DNA of 21,109 nt, taken from assembly GCA_903834675.1 (NCBI GenBank), contig CAILKC010000510.1, positions 1-21,109 of the forward strand, read 5' to 3'. This document shows positions 16,675 through 21,109 of this stretch, piece after piece. Both the position numbers and the translations under genes were made by a program. Under the pieces are notes generated by a model. The model was not told where the DNA came from and did no database searches. It was given only the letters and a program-made list of their open reading frames with translations. Source of the stretch: an uncultured Victivallales bacterium. GTDB lineage: Bacteria > Verrucomicrobiota > Lentisphaeria > Oligosphaerales > JAFGRS01. Positions within the stretch are counted from its first letter, which is position 1; each line of letters begins with the position of its first letter.

Positions 16675-17175
16675 TCACTCGACGCCTGGACCCGCCGCAC
16701 GCCCCGGCGGCACAAAGCGCACCTCCGCAATGTCGCCAGCCGTGGCCTCGCGAAGCCGACTGCACAGGCGATCCCGGTGCTCGCGCTCGAGCACATAGCG
16801 CCACGTCGCGTTCGCCACCTCGACCGTGAGCACGCGCTCACGAAGGGCTACTGGCAGCGCCCGGCGCGCCACATCGGTTCCAGCCAGGGATGGCCAAAGC
16901 TCGCGCACGCGTTCCAGCACGCACACATCCCCGCTGCGAAGGCCGCGTAGCGCCTCGTCCAGCAGTTCGCCCAGCGGTCGAGCCCCCGCACGGTGAGCCC
17001 CGATCTCTCCGGGAGCCAGCTCGGGCCCGTACCACTCGGCCAGCGTCTGCTCACGCCGACGCTCTTGCGCCGTCGCCCCGCGTTCAGAGTGCGTCAGACG
17101 ATACCGACCCGTACGCTCGGTCCAGTGCGAAGAACGCCGACCGCCAAGGGCTGAATTGGAGCCCCGAGTATCCAT
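16675..17175 (-). CDS. DciA-like protein (DUF721), replicative helicase loader
   Basis: 166 residues. The C-terminal half matches the DUF721/DciA pattern: ERVRELWPSLAGTDVARRAL, then PVALRERVLTVEVANATWRY, ending in GDIAEVRFVPPG. DciA is the ancestral loader or partner of the DnaB helicase in bacteria without DnaC/DnaI; it also binds DNA. The first 70 residues are Arg-rich and low in conservation. The start at 17175 is uncertain (AGGTG 11 bases upstream only), and the N-terminus may be shorter. It diverges from yggS and leads a same-strand run to the tail-specific protease. Neighbours give no direct replication link. Confidence 0.78.
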   Translation of the reverse strand: MDTRGSNSALGGRRSSHWTERTGRYRLTHSERGATAQERRREQTLAEWYGPELAPGEIGAHRAGARPLGELLDEALRGLRSGDVCVLERVRELWPSLAGTDVARRALPVALRERVLTVEVANATWRYVLEREHRDRLCSRLREATAGDIAEVRFVPPGRAAGPGVE

Positions 17176-17381
17176 TCTATGGGGAGCACCTGCCGCTACG
17201 AACCAGACTCAGAACCGCCCGTGAAACCCGGGCCGACGCGGGCCAACCGACCGACTATAGTATGACGTTCTGCCGCTAAGGGCAGGTTGGCTCACAGGGC
17301 AGGTAATCTAGTGCCGACGAACCCGGGTGACTACCCGTTCTTGGGGTTGATGCCCATACGGCAGAGCAGAGAGGCAACCGG

Positions 17382-18071
17382 ATGTCGACCGTGGATATCG
17401 TCGGCAACCTAAGCGCCGTACGCCAACAGATCGCGGCAGCTGCTGAGGCAGCGGGGCGAGATCCGCGCACGGTACGGCTGGTGGCCGTGTCCAAGACCGT
17501 CGGCCCGGAATCGGTCCGCCAAGCCCTGGCGGCTGGGCAACGCGAGTTCGGCGAGAACCAAGTGCAGGAGCTCCTGCGCAAAGCGGGCGCTCTGCCCCCG
17601 GAATGCACCTGGCACCTGATCGGCCACCTGCAAGCCAACAAGGTACGCCCGGCGGTGACCGCAGCGGCCTTCCTGCACGCGGTCGATTCCGCCGAACTGC
17701 TGGAGCGTATTGACCGGATTGCAGCGACGGCGCCGCGCCGACCCACGGTCCTCTTGCAGATCAACGTCAGCGGCGAGCCAACCAAGTCGGGGGTCAACCC
17801 CACCGATGCGGCCAAGCTGCTGCACGGCGCACTGCAGTGCAACCATCTGTCCTGCCGAGGCCTCATGACGATGGCGCCGTTTGGGGCGTCCGAAACAGAT
17901 TTGCGACAGGTATTCGGCGGACTGCGACGCCTGCGCGACCGCCTGCAAGACGAGTGTGGCGCAGCTCTGCCCGAATTGTCCATGGGGATGAGCAGCGACT
18001 TCCGCGTCGCTATCCAGGAAGGCGCCACCCTCGTACGCCTGGGAACGGCCATCTTCGGCCCCCGCGTCTGA
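17382..18071 (+). CDS. YggS/PLPBP family pyridoxal phosphate homeostasis protein
   Basis: 229 residues, the normal length. The fold is the alanine-racemase-like TIM barrel without racemase activity. Lys38 in RLVAVSKT binds pyridoxal 5'-phosphate. Other family motifs are FGENQVQELLRK, WHLIGHLQANKVR, LQINVSGEPTKSG, GLMTMAPFG and LSMGMSSDFRVAIQEGATLV with RLGTAIFG at the end. It buffers PLP and affects amino-acid and keto-acid balance. The ATG at 17382 has GAGG 7 bases upstream. It stands alone on the plus strand between dciA (divergent) and the hybrid kinase (convergent, 39 bp gap), so no operon partner is seen. Confidence 0.95.
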   Translation: MSTVDIVGNLSAVRQQIAAAAEAAGRDPRTVRLVAVSKTVGPESVRQALAAGQREFGENQVQELLRKAGALPPECTWHLIGHLQANKVRPAVTAAAFLHAVDSAELLERIDRIAATAPRRPTVLLQINVSGEPTKSGVNPTDAAKLLHGALQCNHLSCRGLMTMAPFGASETDLRQVFGGLRRLRDRLQDECGAALPELSMGMSSDFRVAIQEGATLVRLGTAIFGPRV

Positions 18072-18110
18072 AGAACGAGGCGCGCGCGGGTTCTGTAGGC
18101 GGCGGCCGAC

Positions 18111-19700
18111 TCAGCTCAGAAGCCCATGCACCTTGCTGAGCAGGGCGGTGGGTGGGAACGGCTTGTGCAGAAAGGCGCAACGGTGCAGGCCAATGAACTG
18201 CCGTTCCGCCGCATCCTCCGAATGCCCACCCCAGAGTAGCAGGGGTACGTCGGGCACCTGCGCCCGGAGCTTGCCCAGCACGTCGGCAGCATTCGGGGGA
18301 AGCCGGTCGGAGTCCAGCATGATCAGCTTCAGAGCCGAACTCTGCCCGCGCACAAGGTCAAGTCCGGAGCGCCAGTCGCCCGCGGCCACCACGTCCATCC
18401 CGTGCCGACCCAGAATTTTGCGCGTCAGCGAGACGATCAGTGGCTCTTCGTCGATGACCAGGGCCAGCCCTTCCCAATGCCACCCCCGCGCATCCGCCGC
18501 GACCGCGTCTGCCTGCGGCTCGACCGCCTCGCTGGTCGGAAGCAACACTTGAACCGTCGTCCCTTGACTCTCCTCGCTGCTCACCTTCACCCCCCCCCCG
18601 TGACTGCGCACAATGCCGAGGACGCCTGCCAGGCCCAGCCCGCGCCCGGCAAACTTGGTGGTGAAGAAAGGATCGAAAATGCGCGGCAGGTTCTGCGCCG
18701 AGATACCGCAGCCCGTGTCCGAGACCGTCACCGTGGCATAGACCCCAGCCTGAAGCTGGGTGCGTAGAGAGCCCTGCTCGAATACCGTCGGTTCTGCCAG
18801 ACGCACGGCCGAGGCGACGACGCGAATAACCTGCTCGGGATCGCGTAACGACTCGACCGCATTGGTGACCAAACTGACAATGACTTGGCGCAGTTCCTGC
18901 GGCGCACCGTAGATCGGCAGCGGACGGGGCGATCCCTGCACGACCAACTGGCCGCGGTCGCGCACCGCCGGTTCCAAGAGTGGCATCAGGTCGGTCACCA
19001 GGCGCGACAGGTCCAGTTCTGCCTTGGCGAAATTGCCATGTCCTGAATAGGCCAGCATCTGAGCCGTCACTTTGCCAGCACGCTGCGCTGCGGCCTGAAC
19101 ATCTTCCAGCATCGAGCGGATCGGCAAGTCTCCGGGAAGCTCCGCCAAGGCCATGGAGACATTACCCAGGATGCCGGTCAGCAGGTTATTGAACTCATGG
19201 GCAATCCCGCCAGCCAGAATCTCCAGGCTCTCCGCCCGCTGCGCTTTCTGCACGCGCGCCTCGAGTACCTGCCGTTCACGCGACTGCTCCTCGATGCGCT
19301 TGCGCACAATCGCATAGCGCAGGACACGCCAAATCGTACGCTCTGCGATCTGCCCTTTGACGAGGTAGTCCTGCGCCCCCGCCGCCACGGCCTCAAGCCC
19401 GACCCCATCGTCGTCCAGACCAGTCAGCATGATAACGGGCACTTTGGGGGCGCACCGCCGCAACTTGGCCAAACCGCTCAGGCCATCGCTGTCGGGCAGG
19501 ATGAAGTCCAGGAAGACAATGTCGATGCCGTCACGGTCCAAGCGCTCCAGCGCCAGGCTGAGCCGAGGCACGTGGATGACCTTGAAATCGAGGGCGCCAG
19601 TATCCGCCAGAAACTCGCGGAACAACTCCGCATCGAGGGGGTTATCCTCGACCAGCAGAATCGTCAGCGAACCCTCCAGCTTGATGCGTTCGTCAGGCAT
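18111..19700 (-). CDS. Soluble hybrid sensor kinase, REC-HisKA-HATPase-REC
   Basis: 529 residues from the ATG at 19700; a TTG at 19721 would add seven but lacks a good site, and neither start has a convincing Shine-Dalgarno. The N-terminal receiver has LLVEDNPLD, phosphoacceptor Asp65 in VFLDFILPDSDG, Thr93 and Lys115. A coiled linker leads to the histidine-kinase H box AGGIAHEFNNLLTGILGN (His168). The ATPase domain shows the N box (VSLVTNAVESL), the G1 box DTGCGI, the FDPFFTTKF F box and the G2 box GRGLGLAGV. A C-terminal receiver follows (LVIDEE, IMLDSDRLPP, HKPF), with Trp where the switch Thr/Ser is expected. There is no membrane segment, so it is cytoplasmic and probably driven by an upstream kinase acting on its first receiver. 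No partner or output regulator is adjacent. A G10 tract lies in the ATPase part. Confidence 0.93.
   Translation of the reverse strand: MPDERIKLEGSLTILLVEDNPLDAELFREFLADTGALDFKVIHVPRLSLALERLDRDGIDIVFLDFILPDSDGLSGLAKLRRCAPKVPVIMLTGLDDDGVGLEAVAAGAQDYLVKGQIAERTIWRVLRYAIVRKRIEEQSRERQVLEARVQKAQRAESLEILAGGIAHEFNNLLTGILGNVSMALAELPGDLPIRSMLEDVQAAAQRAGKVTAQMLAYSGHGNFAKAELDLSRLVTDLMPLLEPAVRDRGQLVVQGSPRPLPIYGAPQELRQVIVSLVTNAVESLRDPEQVIRVVASAVRLAEPTVFEQGSLRTQLQAGVYATVTVSDTGCGISAQNLPRIFDPFFTTKFAGRGLGLAGVLGIVRSHGGGVKVSSEESQGTTVQVLLPTSEAVEPQADAVAADARGWHWEGLALVIDEEPLIVSLTRKILGRHGMDVVAAGDWRSGLDLVRGQSSALKLIMLDSDRLPPNAADVLGKLRAQVPDVPLLLWGGHSEDAAERQFIGLHRCAFLHKPFPPTALLSKVHGLLS
18590..18599 (-). repeat. G10 homopolymer inside the hybrid kinase gene
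   Basis: Ten C on the plus strand, read as CAC GGG GGG GGG GTG (HGGGV) just after the G2 box of the ATPase domain. In this assembly it is in frame. Tracts of this length are prone to slippage and a one-base change would truncate the ATPase domain and the last receiver. Confidence 0.8.
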
Positions 19701-19786
19701 AGGCACAGGCTCGACACCCAAATCCCGTCAGAAACCGTGACCTGAGGCCAAGTACTCACGCACCAGGCCCCAACCCAGACAACGCC

Positions 19787-20812
19787 TTACGGGGTACCAC
19801 TCGGACTCAGGCTAGCGCTGATGGGGCGCTCTGGCACGAAAGGAGACTGGTACATGGGCAACACGCCGGCGCCCACCGCACTGTCCGCGATCGCCCGCGC
19901 CCCGCTGCGCTGCGTCGCCCGTAGTTCGGCAAGTTGCTCGCCCGTGAGACCCGTCAACAACGACTGCGCCTGAGCGCTGGACTCCACCCGGACCGCCTCC
20001 ATGAACGCGATGCCCCCGCCGTTGGGAAGCAGGCGCGTTTCCACGACGAACAAGGCCCGCTCGGCGGGGGTGATCGCCTGACTGCCCACCGTCGCCACGC
20101 CGTTCTGCACCCAGACTGCCGCGAAACGCGTCATGTAGCGCAGCGCCACGCCAATCCGAACCGTGGCGCCGGCGGCGACGCCGAGGCGATGCCTGTCGGC
20201 GATCACCACTGTGACCGCATTGCCCTTGGCCGTGATCTCCAGCATCACGCTCTCCAGGCCAACGGTGCGCGTGACACTCATCCCGCCATTGGCCGTCAGT
20301 GACGGCACGCTGCATTCCGGCGTCCGGAAATCAACCTCCCCGACGGCGACCGCCACCTCGCCATTGAACTCGCCGAGGGGGCCCAGCTTGCAGTCGGTGT
20401 TGAAGGTGGCGCCACGCGAGCTGAATGTCCCCACCGCGCCGACCACCTCGTAGGCGGACGCCGCGGGCCATGCCGTCAGGGTGGACTCCACCCGGCCGGC
20501 TTCCAACGTCAGGCGGACGCCGGCCTGGATCGAGGCCGCACCACCGCCGACCCGAACCGTCGTCTCCGGGTGAGTCACAAAGCCATTCAGAGCATCGAAT
20601 TGCGCGGCGATGCGACCCTCGGCACCCGTCCGCAGCACCGTGCCGCTGCCACAAGCATCCCCCGTCTTAACCGGGGCATAGCTCAGGTTAAGCCGTTTTG
20701 CCTGAGCGTCCCCGCTGACACTTCCGACCGTAAAGTCGGCCGCGTTGGCGGCCAGAGTCATAGCCCCCACGACGCCAAGGCGCGCTAGTCGTACCCATCG
20801 TGATAGGATCAT
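19787..20812 (-). CDS. Exported FecR-like domain protein
   Basis: 341 residues from the ATG at 20812, the start of a clear signal peptide (MILSRWVRLARLGVVGAMTL with cleavage near ANA/ADF); GAAGG lies about 10 bases upstream. The mature N-terminal half has a FecR-like beta pattern: KTGDACGSGTVLRTGAEGR, AALNGF-like strand, HPETTVRVGG, LTLEAGRVES, and YEVVGAVGTFSSRGATFNTD. Two conserved-looking cysteines (CGSG and TDCKLG) could be paired. The C-terminal 120 residues are helical and Ala-rich. No membrane helix follows the signal, so it is periplasmic or envelope-bound. No sigma factor or TonB receptor, the usual FecR partners, is near. The match is by pattern only. Confidence 0.65.
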   Translation of the reverse strand: MILSRWVRLARLGVVGAMTLAANAADFTVGSVSGDAQAKRLNLSYAPVKTGDACGSGTVLRTGAEGRIAAQFDALNGFVTHPETTVRVGGGAASIQAGVRLTLEAGRVESTLTAWPAASAYEVVGAVGTFSSRGATFNTDCKLGPLGEFNGEVAVAVGEVDFRTPECSVPSLTANGGMSVTRTVGLESVMLEITAKGNAVTVVIADRHRLGVAAGATVRIGVALRYMTRFAAVWVQNGVATVGSQAITPAERALFVVETRLLPNGGGIAFMEAVRVESSAQAQSLLTGLTGEQLAELRATQRSGARAIADSAVGAGVLPMYQSPFVPERPISASLSPSGTP

Positions 20813-21109
20813 GTGCGTGCAGCCTTCGAGCGGCGCAGTCGCCGCCGTGCCGAGAGGCCATCCGTCGGGCGTATCCGACGACGGCAGAATCACTCGTTTG
20901 GTTCCCTAAGGCGTTGCCACACAAATATACGCCCACAGGCGCCCAATTCCAAGCGGCCGCGAACTGATGGGCGCATGTCAGTTCCGTAGGGGCTTCTGTT
21001 TCGATCGTCTCCGCGTCCGGCGAGCAAAACGGGTCACTTGACTCTTGGGGGAGACTTCCGGCGGGACGTGTCGCGAATGCCAGACGCCGCGGAGCGCTGA
21101 AAGCGCGGC
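20813..21109. other. Upstream region of the FecR-like gene to the window edge
   Basis: 297 bp with no supported gene. An AT-richer patch (20911-20933) could hold the minus-strand promoter. A 7-bp perfect inverted repeat GAACTGA/TCAGTTC (20961-20984, 10-base loop) lies about 150 bp upstream of the start codon. Confidence 0.4.

Noticed and set aside
14710..16950. Two long plus-strand open frames (14710-15606 and 16051-16950)
   Set aside because: Both are antisense to the tail-specific protease and dciA genes and show no protein family features.

Overview
This is a GC-rich bacterial chromosome segment with dense, mostly minus-strand genes. Gene content suggests a Gram-negative lineage, possibly the PVC superphylum (Kiritimatiellota, Lentisphaerota or Verrucomicrobiota). 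The pointers are a zinc-ribbon protein joined to a degenerate Ser/Thr kinase, a FecR-like exported protein, an exported HEAT-repeat protein behind dnaJ, and a DciA-type helicase loader. The lineage is an inference; no rRNA or marker phylogeny is available here.

Layout. (1) 1-1178: a minus-strand winged-helix protein that looks like part of a mobile module. It has a 45-bp AT-rich palindrome just upstream and an A10 tract near its 3' end. (2) 1179-3143: membrane-anchored zinc-ribbon pseudokinase. (3) 3387-3514: a promoter and tRNA-Glu(TTC) on the plus strand, then about 430 bp of non-coding DNA with an 11-bp-stem hairpin. (4) 8462 down to 3944, minus strand: queH, hisB, thrS, infC, rpmI, rplT. 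The last four are the classical thrS-infC-rpmI-rplT translation cluster. infC has no ATG/GTG/TTG start that would give a full-length protein and evidently starts at ATC behind a perfect AGGAGG. (5) 8583-10484, plus strand: a GT39/ArnT-like membrane glycosyltransferase with an extra C-terminal soluble domain. (6) 17175 down to 10569, minus strand: dciA, a tail-specific protease (Prc/CtpA), grpE, dnaJ and an exported HEAT-repeat protein. This looks like a proteostasis cluster; dnaJ and the HEAT gene overlap by GTGA. (7) 17382-18071, plus strand: YggS/PLPBP. (8) 19700 down to 18111, minus strand: a soluble REC-histidine kinase-REC hybrid with a G10 tract in its ATPase domain. (9) 20812 down to 19787, minus strand: an exported FecR-like protein; the last 297 bp hold no gene.

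Most of the window is ordinary housekeeping sequence. The observations most worth a second look are the AUC-initiated infC, the A10 tract and palindrome of the winged-helix module, the pseudokinase whose catalytic residues are replaced in several motifs at once, the G10 tract in the hybrid kinase, and the dnaJ-coupled exported HEAT protein. I see no CRISPR array, no clear intact insertion sequence and no recognised defence system.
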